From the NCBI GenBank assembly GCA_023253715.1, contig JALRFH010000175.1, positions 1 to 39,603 of the forward strand: a stretch of DNA of 39,603 nt, given 5' to 3'. Shown piece by piece: positions 26,643-35,437 of this stretch. How positions within the stretch are numbered: position 1 is the stretch's first letter; each line of letters opens with the position of its first letter. Source of the stretch: Halieaceae bacterium. Its GTDB lineage: Bacteria; Pseudomonadota; Gammaproteobacteria; Pseudomonadales; Halieaceae. The notes beneath the pieces are model-generated. The model was not told the DNA's origin. It searched no databases and was given only the letters and a program-made list of their open reading frames with translations. A program made the position numbers and the translations under genes.

Positions 26643-27589
26643 CAGTTGAGGGCTCGAGATGCACTTGTCAGTGTGGGTTTTAGCAGATCGCTGAGTTGCT
26701 CGGTGGCGGCTTCAATGTCGTGTTCGAATTTGAGCAGCACATTGAGTGTGTCGCGTACCAGTTGCCGATCCAGCGCATTGGCTTTAAGTAATATAAGGCT
26801 GCGTGCCCAGTCGATTGTCTCTGAGATAGCGGGTGCTTTTTTTAACTCCATGGCACGTAATCCATGCACAAAGGAGACCAGTTGTCGGTTGAGCTCGGGA
26901 TCGATTTCGGGTAGACGTGAAGCAATGATTTTTTGTTCGAGACGTTCATCAGGGTAGGGGATATACAAGTGCAGGCAGCGACGCTTCAGAGCATCTGACA
27001 AGTCACGCGTATTATTGCTGGTCAAAAACACCCTGGGTGGTACCTCGGCTTTGATCGTGCCGAGCTCAGGAATGGACGTTTGGTAATGTCCGAGCACTTC
27101 CAGTAATAGGGATTCGAACTCTTGATCCGCTTTGTCGATTTCGTCAATCAGCAGAACCGCACCTTCCGCTGCAGTTAGCGCTTTCAGTAATGGCCTGGGC
27201 TCGATAAAATTGTTGGAGTAGAAGACGTCGCCAAGGCTATGTAGTCGTTCCATTGCGCCATCAAGACCCTGGGTTCCCTCCAGCAACTCCCCCAGTTTCT
27301 CTTTCAGAATTTGTGTATAAAGTAACTGTTTCCCGTACTTCCACTCGTACAAAGCCTTGGCTTCATCAAGCCCCTCGTAGCATTGCAATCGGATCAACTC
27401 CTGTCCGGTGATCATGGCCATCGTGTTGGCGAGTTCGGTTTTTCCGACGCCCGGAGGTCCTTCGATTAGAACCGGTTTTTCTAGGGCATTGGCCAAAAAT
27501 ACCGCGGTCGCAATTTTTTCGCTGCAAATGTAGCCCTGTTCGGCAAAAGCGCTGATGATAGAGTCGATACTGCTCAGAGTGCTGCTCAT
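26642..27589 (-). CDS. MoxR-family AAA+ ATPase
   Basis: This is a 315-residue AAA+ ATPase. Walker A is GPPGVGKTELA near residue 40, Walker B is LLIDEIDKAD near 149, sensor 1 is FLTSNNTRDLSDALKRRCLHLYI near 190, and the sensor-2 region follows. LKRRCLHLYIPYPDERLEQKII is typical of the CoxD/MoxR group paired with CoxE-like VWA proteins. It should use ATP to drive maturation of a client complex together with the VWA protein. It lies 30 bases downstream of moaA on the same strand. No carbon monoxide dehydrogenase or methanol dehydrogenase genes are nearby, so the client is unknown. Confidence 0.88.
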   Translation of the reverse strand: MSSTLSSIDSIISAFAEQGYICSEKIATAVFLANALEKPVLIEGPPGVGKTELANTMAMITGQELIRLQCYEGLDEAKALYEWKYGKQLLYTQILKEKLGELLEGTQGLDGAMERLHSLGDVFYSNNFIEPRPLLKALTAAEGAVLLIDEIDKADQEFESLLLEVLGHYQTSIPELGTIKAEVPPRVFLTSNNTRDLSDALKRRCLHLYIPYPDERLEQKIIASRLPEIDPELNRQLVSFVHGLRAMELKKAPAISETIDWARSLILLKANALDRQLVRDTLNVLLKFEHDIEAATEQLSDLLKPTLTSASRALN

Positions 27590-27619
27590 GTTTCGTCCTT
27601 GTCGTGCGATTGCGTCCGA

Positions 27620-28609
27620 TCAGCCGCCGGTGGCGCTCATAAACCTGAGAATTTGAGGATGCTCAGGGTCGTAAAAATGATGGCGTTCGGGCTTGAGGCT
27701 CAAGGCATCAATAATCGCTGTTTTTAGTGTGTCTCTTGAATAATTGGGTCGACGCAGTATAGCCCTTAAATCGAGCGAGTGCTCGTTACCCAAACACAAG
27801 AGTAAACGGCCTTCAACGGTCACTCTGATGCGATTACAGCTCGAGCAAAAGTTGTTACTGTGAGGTGAAATGAAACCGATGCGGGTGTCGGTGTTGACAA
27901 TTTTTTGGTAGCGAGCAGGACCTGCAGTGTCTTCTAGTGCGTCGGGGCGCTGGAAGCGATAGCGTGATTCGAGCTCTTGCATGAGCGTTTCATTCGATAG
28001 CCAGCGCTCTTCGCGTTGACTATTTGGCATTGAGCCTAAGGGCATCTCTTCGATAAACGCGATATCGAGACGCTTCGCGATTGCGAATTCGATAAGTTCT
28101 TCGACGTCCTGCAGGTTGTAGTTCTGCAATATCACGGAGTTAAGGCGGATGTTTTCAATGCCAGCTGCTTGTGCCGCATTGATGCCAGCTAACACCTTGG
28201 TGAGGTCGCCGGTACGAGTGATTGATTTGAATTTGATGGGATCTAAGCTGTCGAGGCTAATATTCAGCGACCTGACGCCTGCTGCGGCGAGTGCATCGGC
28301 ACACGATGCCAGTTGCGACCCATTGGTGGTAATGGCGAGGTGTTCCAGACCATCAAGAGCACCGAGTGCTCTCGCTAGGGTGGCAAGGTCTTTGCGAATC
28401 AAAGGTTCTCCGCCGGTTAGACGAATTTTTTTTCCGCCCAGTTCGACAAAGGCGGCACCGATTTCGCCCAATTCTTCCAAGCTGAGGATGTCTTTGCGCG
28501 GCAAAAAAGTCATATCCTCGGCCATGCAGTACACGCAGCGAAAGTCACAGCGATCAGTCACCGATAAGCGCAAATACGAGATGGTTCGCTGGAATTGATC
28601 AGTGAGCAT
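27620..28609 (-). CDS. moaA: GTP 3',8-cyclase (molybdenum cofactor biosynthesis)
   Basis: This 329-residue radical-SAM enzyme converts GTP to 3',8-cyclo-dihydro-GTP, the first step of molybdopterin synthesis. The SAM cluster motif is CDFRCVYC (Cys 21, 25, 28). RLTGGEPLIRKDL follows near 63, and the C-terminal cluster is carried by FCSSCNRIR with a third Cys in LLLCLG. The protein ends in the GG needed for its function. AAGG lies seven bases before the ATG at 28609. It heads a same-strand run with the MoxR and VWA genes. No other moa, mog or moe gene is in the window. Confidence 0.96.
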   Translation of the reverse strand: MLTDQFQRTISYLRLSVTDRCDFRCVYCMAEDMTFLPRKDILSLEELGEIGAAFVELGGKKIRLTGGEPLIRKDLATLARALGALDGLEHLAITTNGSQLASCADALAAAGVRSLNISLDSLDPIKFKSITRTGDLTKVLAGINAAQAAGIENIRLNSVILQNYNLQDVEELIEFAIAKRLDIAFIEEMPLGSMPNSQREERWLSNETLMQELESRYRFQRPDALEDTAGPARYQKIVNTDTRIGFISPHSNNFCSSCNRIRVTVEGRLLLCLGNEHSLDLRAILRRPNYSRDTLKTAIIDALSLKPERHHFYDPEHPQILRFMSATGG

Positions 28610-28703
28610 GGACGACCTTGGACGCGTTTTTTACGCGCTCAAACCTTTACTTATGAAATGGGTTTGGACAGGATAGACCAAGCGAAACACGATGGAAATG
28701 ACA

Positions 28704-29747
28704 ATGATAAAAATACTCCTGGTAACTTTCTTGGGTTTGCTAAGTCAAACCTTACATGCAGCGGATGTGTGTGGTGAAGCAGCCACACTTCGCACTGTCT
28801 GTGGGTTTACGGCCCCAGAAGATATTGAGCTTGCGGGTGATAGTCAATCGCTTCTTGTTGGCGAGATGATTTTGGGCGGTCGACTTTTGCGACTTGCGGT
28901 GGATGATTTGAATGCCCCGGCCGTCGAGCTTTATCCAGCGCTCGCGGAGGTCGGTCGCCCCAATTGGGGCAGCGCAGATTGTACGCAATACCCCGAGCAA
29001 ATGACCTTTCATGGTATTGACCTGTCGCAGCGCGCCGATGGCGTTTGGCAACTGTTGGTCGTGAATCACGGCTTGCGTGAATCCGTGGAATTTTTCGAAG
29101 TTCGTACCAATCCACAAGCGACGCCTGAGGGTTTAGTGTGGCGAGGGTGCGCACTGGCTCCAGGGAATGAGAGTCTAAACGATGTAGCCGCATTGCCCGA
29201 CGGCGGTTTTTTAAGTTCCACACCCTTTGTCGGAAATGAGCTGTGGTCGATAGCGAAAGCCTTGGTGGGTTTCAACACTGGGCACATTAGGCGCTGGAGC
29301 CAATCCGAAGGATGGAGCAGGGTGCCTAATACCCAAGGTCGCTACCCCAATGGTGTGATTGCTGAGCCGGATGGCAGTCGTTTTCACGTCAACATGTATA
29401 TTGATGGCTTGGTTAAAACCTTTACCTTAGATGGGGAAGAACTCGGCTCAGCTAAGGTCTTGAATGGCGATAATCTGAGTTGGGGTGAAGATGGCAAGAT
29501 TCGAATCGCTTCGCACCGAGCGGGGAAATTGGATATGGTCGAGGCACTCGAGATGCCCCCAGAGACGAATCTGAGAGTGCCTTTTGCTATTGTGGAATAC
29601 GATCCGGCCGCCGGTACGGTGGCTGATGTATTTGTCCATGACGGCAGTGAATTCGGTGCCGCAACGGTGGCTCAGCAAGTCGGTAATGTCGTAGTGATGG
29701 GTTCCTTCAAAGGCGGCAGAATTGCCGTCGCAAAGGTCAATGAATGA
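28704..29747 (+). CDS. exported paraoxonase-like beta-propeller protein (putative lactonase/arylesterase)
   Basis: This is a secreted protein of about 347 residues. ATGs at 28692 and 28704 are both possible. GGA eight bases before the second favours it, and the signal peptide IKILLVTFLGLLSQTLHA fits either. Numbered from 28692, it keeps the residues that bind the catalytic calcium in paraoxonase PON1: Glu 43 (PEDIE), Asn 163 (SLND), Asn 220 (YPNG), and Asp 260 with Asn 261 (GDNLSW). The structural-calcium Asp 44 and Asp 164 are present, and so are the His pair in FHGIDL (107) and LLVVNH (126). Six-bladed propellers of this type hydrolyse lactones or aryl esters. The stop overlaps the transporter start by ATGA. 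Activity is inferred from motifs, not shown. Confidence 0.75.
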   Translation: MIKILLVTFLGLLSQTLHAADVCGEAATLRTVCGFTAPEDIELAGDSQSLLVGEMILGGRLLRLAVDDLNAPAVELYPALAEVGRPNWGSADCTQYPEQMTFHGIDLSQRADGVWQLLVVNHGLRESVEFFEVRTNPQATPEGLVWRGCALAPGNESLNDVAALPDGGFLSSTPFVGNELWSIAKALVGFNTGHIRRWSQSEGWSRVPNTQGRYPNGVIAEPDGSRFHVNMYIDGLVKTFTLDGEELGSAKVLNGDNLSWGEDGKIRIASHRAGKLDMVEALEMPPETNLRVPFAIVEYDPAAGTVADVFVHDGSEFGAATVAQQVGNVVVMGSFKGGRIAVAKVNE

Positions 29748-31117
29748 AATTGATCGGAAGTTTGTGGTGGGGGCCTTGCTTAAGCGCCGGCGTCTACGGT
29801 TTGATTTCTGCGAGTGGTGGTCACCAAGATATGGCTTTGGTGGCGGCTTTGGCTTGTCTGTGCGTGGTTTGGTGGATATCGGAAGCGGTACCAATACCCA
29901 TAACATCACTGCTTCCGCTGGCGATACTGCCGTTATTTGATGTGTTGACCCCTGCCCAAGTGGGGCAGGCCTATGGTTCGCCTCTGATACTGTTGTTGTT
30001 GGGCGGATTCTTACTCTCAAAGTCCTTGGAGCACAGCGGGGCTCACCGTCGCATGGCGTTGTGGATGATTCGTGTCGTCGGCACCCACAGTGGCCCGAGA
30101 TTGGTGCTGGGTTTTATGCTGTCGGCCTCCGTCTTGAGTATGTGGATATCGAACACCGCAACAACTTTAATGCTGTTACCCGTGGCTTTGGCGATTATTG
30201 AGGCCGCCCGGCAGCCCGATAAGCTCGCCATACCATTGTTGTTGGGCCTAGCCTATGGTGCGAGTGTCGGTGGTTTGGGTACGCCTATTGGTACGCCGCC
30301 AAATTTGGTGTTTATGCAGGTCTATGAGAATACGGTGGGGCAGAGCGTTTCATTCAGTCGCTGGATGTCCTGGGGTGTGCCTGTGGTTGTGATATTGATT
30401 CCTTTGATGGCTTGGGTTCTGTCGCGACGTTTTACCGAAGCGATCGAGGTCGAATTACCCAGAGTGGGTGATTGGCATGTCGCTGAAAAGCGTGTGCTTT
30501 GGGTGTTTGGGTTAACAGCTTTAGCCTGGATTACACGTGGTGAGCCCTTTGGTGGTTGGAGTCATTGGTTCGGGTTTCCCAATGCCAATGATGCATCGGT
30601 AGCCTTGTTAGCGGTTGTCGTTATGGCAATGATTAGTGACGGCAGAGGCGGCAGGTTGTTGACTTGGGAGCGCGCGGTCACTATTCCGTGGGGGGTGCTG
30701 CTGCTGTTTGCCGGAGGCATATGCTTGGCTCAGGGTTTTGTGAGCTCGGGCTTGAGCGATGCGATTGGTCAGTCACTGGTGCAGCTAACGGTAATGCCGA
30801 CCTATTGGTTGATTTTGTCGATTTGTTTAATCGTGACTTTTACGACGGAAACCACCTCGAATACCGCTAGCACGACGCTGCTGATGCCAATCTTAGCCGC
30901 GACCGCAATATCGGCTGGTATCGCCCCAGAATTGGTGATGGTGCCTGCTGCAATGAGTGCGAGTTGCGCTTTCATGTTGCCCGTGGCAACGGCCCCAAAT
31001 TCGGTCGTATTTGGAAGTGGTCGGTTGAGAGTAAAAGATATGGCGGTCGAAGGGTTTAAAATGAATCTGTTGGCGGCTGGTGTAATCAGCGTGGTGTGTT
31101 TTATCGTGCTGGCGTAA
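29744..31117 (+). CDS. DASS/SLC13-family sodium-dependent anion transporter
   Basis: This is a 457-residue inner-membrane carrier with about eleven hydrophobic segments. The two SNT motifs that line the substrate and sodium sites are both present: WISNTATTLMLLP near 134 and TETTSNTASTTLLMP near 367. The GGLGTPIGTPPNLVF loop near 186 is also present. Family members import dicarboxylates, citrate or sulfate with sodium. The start ATG overlaps the stop of the paraoxonase-like gene (ATGA), so the two are co-translated. Uptake of the acid released by that enzyme is a reasonable guess. A hairpin directly after the stop codon ends the unit. Confidence 0.9.
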   Translation: MKLIGSLWWGPCLSAGVYGLISASGGHQDMALVAALACLCVVWWISEAVPIPITSLLPLAILPLFDVLTPAQVGQAYGSPLILLLLGGFLLSKSLEHSGAHRRMALWMIRVVGTHSGPRLVLGFMLSASVLSMWISNTATTLMLLPVALAIIEAARQPDKLAIPLLLGLAYGASVGGLGTPIGTPPNLVFMQVYENTVGQSVSFSRWMSWGVPVVVILIPLMAWVLSRRFTEAIEVELPRVGDWHVAEKRVLWVFGLTALAWITRGEPFGGWSHWFGFPNANDASVALLAVVVMAMISDGRGGRLLTWERAVTIPWGVLLLFAGGICLAQGFVSSGLSDAIGQSLVQLTVMPTYWLILSICLIVTFTTETTSNTASTTLLMPILAATAISAGIAPELVMVPAAMSASCAFMLPVATAPNSVVFGSGRLRVKDMAVEGFKMNLLAAGVISVVCFIVLA

Positions 31118-31121
31118 AGAA

Positions 31122-31144
31122 AGAGCGATGCGGAGCATCGCTCT
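31122..31144. terminator. bidirectional rho-independent terminator between convergent genes
   Basis: AGAGCGATGC pairs perfectly with GCATCGCTCT across a three-base GGA loop, giving ten base pairs. The hairpin sits four bases after the DASS transporter stop and eight before the peroxiredoxin stop. The - strand continues TTCTTTA after the stem, and the + strand has only ATTGAT. It should therefore work best for the peroxiredoxin transcript and partly for the transporter. Confidence 0.8.
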
Positions 31145-31152
31145 ATTGATAC

Positions 31153-31632
31153 TTACAGAGACTGCATGATGGTCTCGGCAGAGCTGACATCGACACCCGG
31201 TCCAGGCTCTACATTCAGTTGCGTAACTTTACCGTCTTCTACGATCATAGCGAAGCGCTGACTTCTCTTGCCCAAGCCAAAACCTGAACCGTCCAGTTCA
31301 AGGCCCAAGGCGCTGGTGAGTTCGCCGTTGCCATCAGCCAACATCAAAATTTCTTCGGCATTTTGTGCTTGGCCCCAGGCGCCCATCACAAATGCGTCAT
31401 TCACTGCCATGCAGACGATGGTGTCTACACCAGCCGCTTTGATTTTATCGGCATTAACCACGTAGCCGGGTAGGTGGGTCATGCTACAGCCAGGGGTGAA
31501 CGCGCCGGGTACCGCAAATAAAACGACTTTTTTGCCGTCGAAAATTTCACCCGTGGTGATGTTGATTGGGCCTTCAGCGCCCATTGTCTTCAACGTGCAG
31601 GCAGGAATCGAATCCCCAACTTGAATTGTCAT
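31153..31632 (-). CDS. peroxiredoxin, Prx5 (type II) family
   Basis: This 159-residue thiol peroxidase reduces hydrogen and organic peroxides. The peroxidatic Cys is in PGAFTPGCSMTHLPGY near residue 49. The later VNDAFVMGAWG, MLADGNGELTSALGLELD and RSQRFAMIVEDGKV segments are characteristic of the Prx5 subfamily. A second Cys at the usual resolving position is not obvious. A Cys near 74 (TIVCMAVND) is buried in the family fold, so it may work as a 1-Cys enzyme using glutathione or glutaredoxin. Single-gene unit, with a terminator just beyond its stop codon. Confidence 0.93.
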   Translation of the reverse strand: MTIQVGDSIPACTLKTMGAEGPINITTGEIFDGKKVVLFAVPGAFTPGCSMTHLPGYVVNADKIKAAGVDTIVCMAVNDAFVMGAWGQAQNAEEILMLADGNGELTSALGLELDGSGFGLGKRSQRFAMIVEDGKVTQLNVEPGPGVDVSSAETIMQSL

Positions 31633-31835
31633 ATCGTGCTCCTAGTGTGTGACTGATACGTGAACAGTGATTGTAAATGATTTTCGTTCTCTGTTGCTGC
31701 TTTGGGTCGGATTTTTCGTCGTTTTTTTCAACCTTACGCGTCTTAATGAGAGCTAGATCACAACTCGGGTTTACCTCTACCGCGCAAGTTACTAGACTTC
31801 ACAAATTGTCTTATAAAAAATAGGGTAATTGCATC

Positions 31836-33668
31836 TTGCTAATTTTGCGTATCGCAATATCACGGTTATGTTTCGCGGTGTTCACATTGCTGTGCGTATT
31901 CGTTGCGCCTGTTCCAAACGGTTACGCTCAGTCTAATGAGCTTCGTCTTAGTGTTTCGCAGCTGAGCGAGCCGATTGTCATTGACCGAGACTGGTCTCGG
32001 CGAGTTGGTGATTCGGCGCATTACGCTGAACCAAATTTCGACGATGCGGGCTGGGAGCGAGTGCCTCTTAACGCCCCTTGGCCGACCGGTGGGTACCCCG
32101 AATCCAATCAGATTGCGTGGTATAGACTGGCGGTGGACTTTGGTCGCCAAGCACGTGTTAATCCCCAATTTATGGGTAATTTAGGGCTAAAAATAGGTCG
32201 TGTTTATAGCGCTTTTGAACTCTACGCTGGCGGGCAGTTAGTGGGTGTTCGCGGCGGTATGCCCCCGAACGCGTCACCTGATTGGGATCGTGATATCGTG
32301 GTGCGTGTGCCACCCGAATCGATCAGCAAAGAGGGGAGGCTGGTCTTGGCTTTGCGGGTTTGGGGTGGACCCAAGGCGGTGACCTCACGCTGGGGCGGAG
32401 GGGTCTATGGCGATACCTTGTGGTTAGGTGATTACTTTACTCTGACATCGGCCGATTTTCGCACCGCGCTGGCGCCTTTGTTTTTAGCGTCCCTGTTTTT
32501 ACTTAGTGCTGTGTTTTCTTTTTATATTTACAGTCGCAGTGCGAGTCTGAGGTCATATTTTTGGTTTGCGCTGCTCTCAAGCACACTGGCGGTCTATTGT
32601 TATTCATTGTCGGATTTACGCTTTGTAGTCCCTTTGGATTTCGTGGCTTATGAGAAAATCGAGTACGCCTCGGTGTGTTTTATCGCCCCTTTGTTAGTGC
32701 ACACCGTGTGGTCGATATTGGAGGTGGAGCTGACACCTCTTACACGCGCGTTAACAGCTGCCTGCGCGGTATTGGGTGCCGCCATTGGCGTGATTCCCGG
32801 TCTAGAGATTAACTTCGCCGCGATTGATGTGTTTCGAGTATTCGCTGCAGTCTTGGTTTATCAATATGTCCGAACCGTTTACCGTGTTTGGCGACAAGGT
32901 GATGATCGCGCCGTGGTATTCATTCTTGGCAGTCTGGTTTTCATCACGACGTCGGTGCACGATTTATTCGCGGCGGTGGTGCTAAAGGTGGGGCCAGGGA
33001 ATATGTGGTCGATGTATGGGTTCGTGTCTTTGGTCGTGTGCATGGGGGTTTTGCTCAGTCGTCAGTACGCTGCTGTGTTAGATAATTTAGGCGGTCTAGT
33101 CACAGGGCGCACGCAGGAATTACGCGATGCCAATACGCGCCTCGCGCGTTACGCTCGAGAGGATGTATTGACACAGTTGCTCAACCGTCGAGGTTTTCAG
33201 GAGTCGGCTGAAGCACTGATCGCGCGAGCACAAGCTCAGGGCTCAACCTTGAGTCTGATTCTTTGCGACGTGGACCATTTTAAGCGAATTAACGACCGCT
33301 ACGGTCACACCGTAGGTGATCGCGTGTTACAGCACCTGGCGCAACATTTAACCTTGAACGTCCGCGATGTTGATATCTTGGGGCGTTGGGGTGGGGAAGA
33401 GTTTATTCTAGTGTTACCTGAGTTAAGTTTGTCGGGCGCACAGACTCTGGCGCAACGTTTGTGTGATTCGTTGCCATCGCAGATTTTTCGAGTCGATGAT
33501 ATTCGTTTGGGCTTGACCATGACCTTTGGTGTAGCTCAGTGGCGCGCGAGTGACTCACTCGAGAGTCTTATTGCTCGAGCGGATGTTGCTTTATACGACG
33601 GGAAAACCCGAGGTCGGTGCCAAGTCGTGTCTGAGCGACCCACTGCAGCTAAGGGATCGTTGGGATGA
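31836..33668 (+). CDS. membrane diguanylate cyclase (first of a tandem pair)
   Basis: This is a 610-residue c-di-GMP synthase. A signal peptide (residues 1-32) precedes a periplasmic beta-sandwich of about 180 residues with WPTGGYPESNQIAWYRLAVDF, like a galactose-binding jelly roll. Seven or so membrane helices follow (about 215-400), then a short coil and a GGDEF domain. The active site is RWGGEEF near 517-523, with the inhibitory RxxD (RDVD) five residues before it, so the enzyme should be active and product-inhibited. The layout resembles 7TM-DISM receptors. No ATG is available. The TTG at 31836 is the best start although AGGG is 12 bases away. The stop overlaps the next gene (ATGA). Confidence 0.88.
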   Translation: MLILRIAISRLCFAVFTLLCVFVAPVPNGYAQSNELRLSVSQLSEPIVIDRDWSRRVGDSAHYAEPNFDDAGWERVPLNAPWPTGGYPESNQIAWYRLAVDFGRQARVNPQFMGNLGLKIGRVYSAFELYAGGQLVGVRGGMPPNASPDWDRDIVVRVPPESISKEGRLVLALRVWGGPKAVTSRWGGGVYGDTLWLGDYFTLTSADFRTALAPLFLASLFLLSAVFSFYIYSRSASLRSYFWFALLSSTLAVYCYSLSDLRFVVPLDFVAYEKIEYASVCFIAPLLVHTVWSILEVELTPLTRALTAACAVLGAAIGVIPGLEINFAAIDVFRVFAAVLVYQYVRTVYRVWRQGDDRAVVFILGSLVFITTSVHDLFAAVVLKVGPGNMWSMYGFVSLVVCMGVLLSRQYAAVLDNLGGLVTGRTQELRDANTRLARYAREDVLTQLLNRRGFQESAEALIARAQAQGSTLSLILCDVDHFKRINDRYGHTVGDRVLQHLAQHLTLNVRDVDILGRWGGEEFILVLPELSLSGAQTLAQRLCDSLPSQIFRVDDIRLGLTMTFGVAQWRASDSLESLIARADVALYDGKTRGRCQVVSERPTAAKGSLG

Positions 33669-35422
33669 TTCGTCTGGCACTTTTGTTGTGGCTAGTGCTG
33701 ATTGGTCAGGCGCATTCTATGCCCCTGCAGTCGGTGTTAGAGGATGGTCTGAGTGTTAACCAGGGATGGGCGTTTATGCCCCAAGATGATGATCGCTATG
33801 CTGACCTTGATTACGACCACTCAACCTGGCCGCTGAGAAATTTAACCGATAAATGGCCAGAGTCGGGCTATCCCGCCAGTGGTCACATTGTATGGCTGCG
33901 CAAAGAAGTGCAGTTTGACGTGCCCGTGGATTACGCTCGAGCGGCGCGCCTAGGGTTAAGGATTGGGCCTGTCAGGCAGGCGGCAGAGGTGTATGTCGGC
34001 GGTATTAAGTTGGGTGCGATCGGTCAAATTAACGACCAATTAATTCCTGACTTTCGCAAAACAAGGGTTTGGCAAATTCCAGCGGAAGCGCTGACTACGG
34101 ATGGGCGTTTGCTCATTGCAATTAGGGTCTGGGGCAAGAACTTGCGCCTGAGCGATCAGGGCGAGCGCTTTTTTCAGCACTCACAGATTTTGGGTGATTT
34201 TGTCGATCTGAAACGCGAACTGCGAAGTAGCAAGCTGCCCGCACTCTTCATATCTGCGGTGTTATTGTTGTTTTCGGTCTTTGCGTTTTACTTGTATCGT
34301 CGGTCCAAGGCTCTGCGCGATTATTTTTGGTTTGGCGTTGTGACATTGAGTACCAGCGCTTTTACTTTTGTATTTCACGACTGGCGCGAATTAGTGGGTT
34401 GGTCGGTGGGGGTTTCGGAACGCTTGCTGTTCGTCGCATTTACAGCCTTGGTACTGGGTGGGCAGCGCTTGTTGTGGAGTTTGATGCTTGAGCCTTTTCC
34501 CCGGTGGCTTGGGGTTTATCACCTAATTACGCTCGCGGGCGCCCTGGTGTTTGTATTGCAACCTTCATTACCGCTATTGCTTGGCGCAAGGGATGTCTTT
34601 TGGTTGGTTTTTTCGGCAACGGTCCCGGCAGTCGCCATGTTGTTATGGCAAAAACTGCGCGCCGGCTTTGCTGAGGCTCGCGTTGTTACGCTGGCCGTGT
34701 GTGTGTTTTTGTTGCTCGGCTGGCACGACATGGTGCGTGAACTATTCTCTTACCATAGCAGCTGGGCCATTCTGTATCCCTATGGATTTTTAGTGTTAGC
34801 GGCAACCATGGCTGTCTTGATTGCGAACCGGTTCGGGGCTCAGGTTGATATTCTCGAGGCTGCGGTGGCCGTTAAGTTAGCGGAACTTGAAGACATTAAT
34901 GGCAAATTGCGCTCTTTGTCTGAGCGCGATACGTTGACACAGTTGGATAATCGCCGAGGCTTAGAAGATAAAGCAAGATCACTTTTGGCTCGGCCGACCG
35001 ATGTCAACAAACCAGCGGTTATCGCCTTGCTCGACATCGATCATTTCAAAACACTCAACGATCAGCACGGGCACCATATCGGGGATCAGGTATTGGGCGA
35101 GTTCGCAGAGCGGCTGCGCGCATTTTGTCGCTCGCACGACTTAGTGGGGCGCTGGGGTGGAGAGGAATTTATCTTGGTACTGGAAGGGATTGACCGCAAA
35201 GCCTCGCGAGAAAGGATAGACCAGTTGCACGCGTGGATTGCGTCGCGGCCCTTCTATTGTGATGCCGATTCCGAGACTGCGCTTTACGTCAACGTTACTA
35301 CCACCATCGGCGTGACCTACTACCGCGCCGATGACACCTTTGAGTCCGTCTTGAGCCGAGCTGACCGCGCCCTCTATCGGGGTAAAGAGCGGGGCCGAAA
35401 TCAAGTCGTCTATATTGATTAA
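33665..35422 (+). CDS. membrane diguanylate cyclase (second of a tandem pair)
   Basis: This is a 585-residue paralogue of the preceding protein with the same order of parts: signal peptide, periplasmic domain with WPESGYPASGHIVWLRKEVQF, about seven helices (roughly 195-385), a coil and GGDEF. The active site RWGGEEF is near 496-502, and the I-site RSHD is five residues upstream. The two proteins are alike across the whole length but clearly diverged, so the duplication is old. Overlapping ATGA and shared strand imply joint production, perhaps as a heterodimeric receptor. No phosphodiesterase partner is nearby. Confidence 0.9.
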   Translation: MIRLALLLWLVLIGQAHSMPLQSVLEDGLSVNQGWAFMPQDDDRYADLDYDHSTWPLRNLTDKWPESGYPASGHIVWLRKEVQFDVPVDYARAARLGLRIGPVRQAAEVYVGGIKLGAIGQINDQLIPDFRKTRVWQIPAEALTTDGRLLIAIRVWGKNLRLSDQGERFFQHSQILGDFVDLKRELRSSKLPALFISAVLLLFSVFAFYLYRRSKALRDYFWFGVVTLSTSAFTFVFHDWRELVGWSVGVSERLLFVAFTALVLGGQRLLWSLMLEPFPRWLGVYHLITLAGALVFVLQPSLPLLLGARDVFWLVFSATVPAVAMLLWQKLRAGFAEARVVTLAVCVFLLLGWHDMVRELFSYHSSWAILYPYGFLVLAATMAVLIANRFGAQVDILEAAVAVKLAELEDINGKLRSLSERDTLTQLDNRRGLEDKARSLLARPTDVNKPAVIALLDIDHFKTLNDQHGHHIGDQVLGEFAERLRAFCRSHDLVGRWGGEEFILVLEGIDRKASRERIDQLHAWIASRPFYCDADSETALYVNVTTTIGVTYYRADDTFESVLSRADRALYRGKERGRNQVVYID

Positions 35423-35437
35423 GGCCCGGATACATTC

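Noticed and set aside
25266-27589. MoxR and VWA genes as part of a carbon monoxide dehydrogenase locus
   Set aside because: No coxS, coxM or coxL genes in the window. CoxD/CoxE-like pairs are widespread without them.
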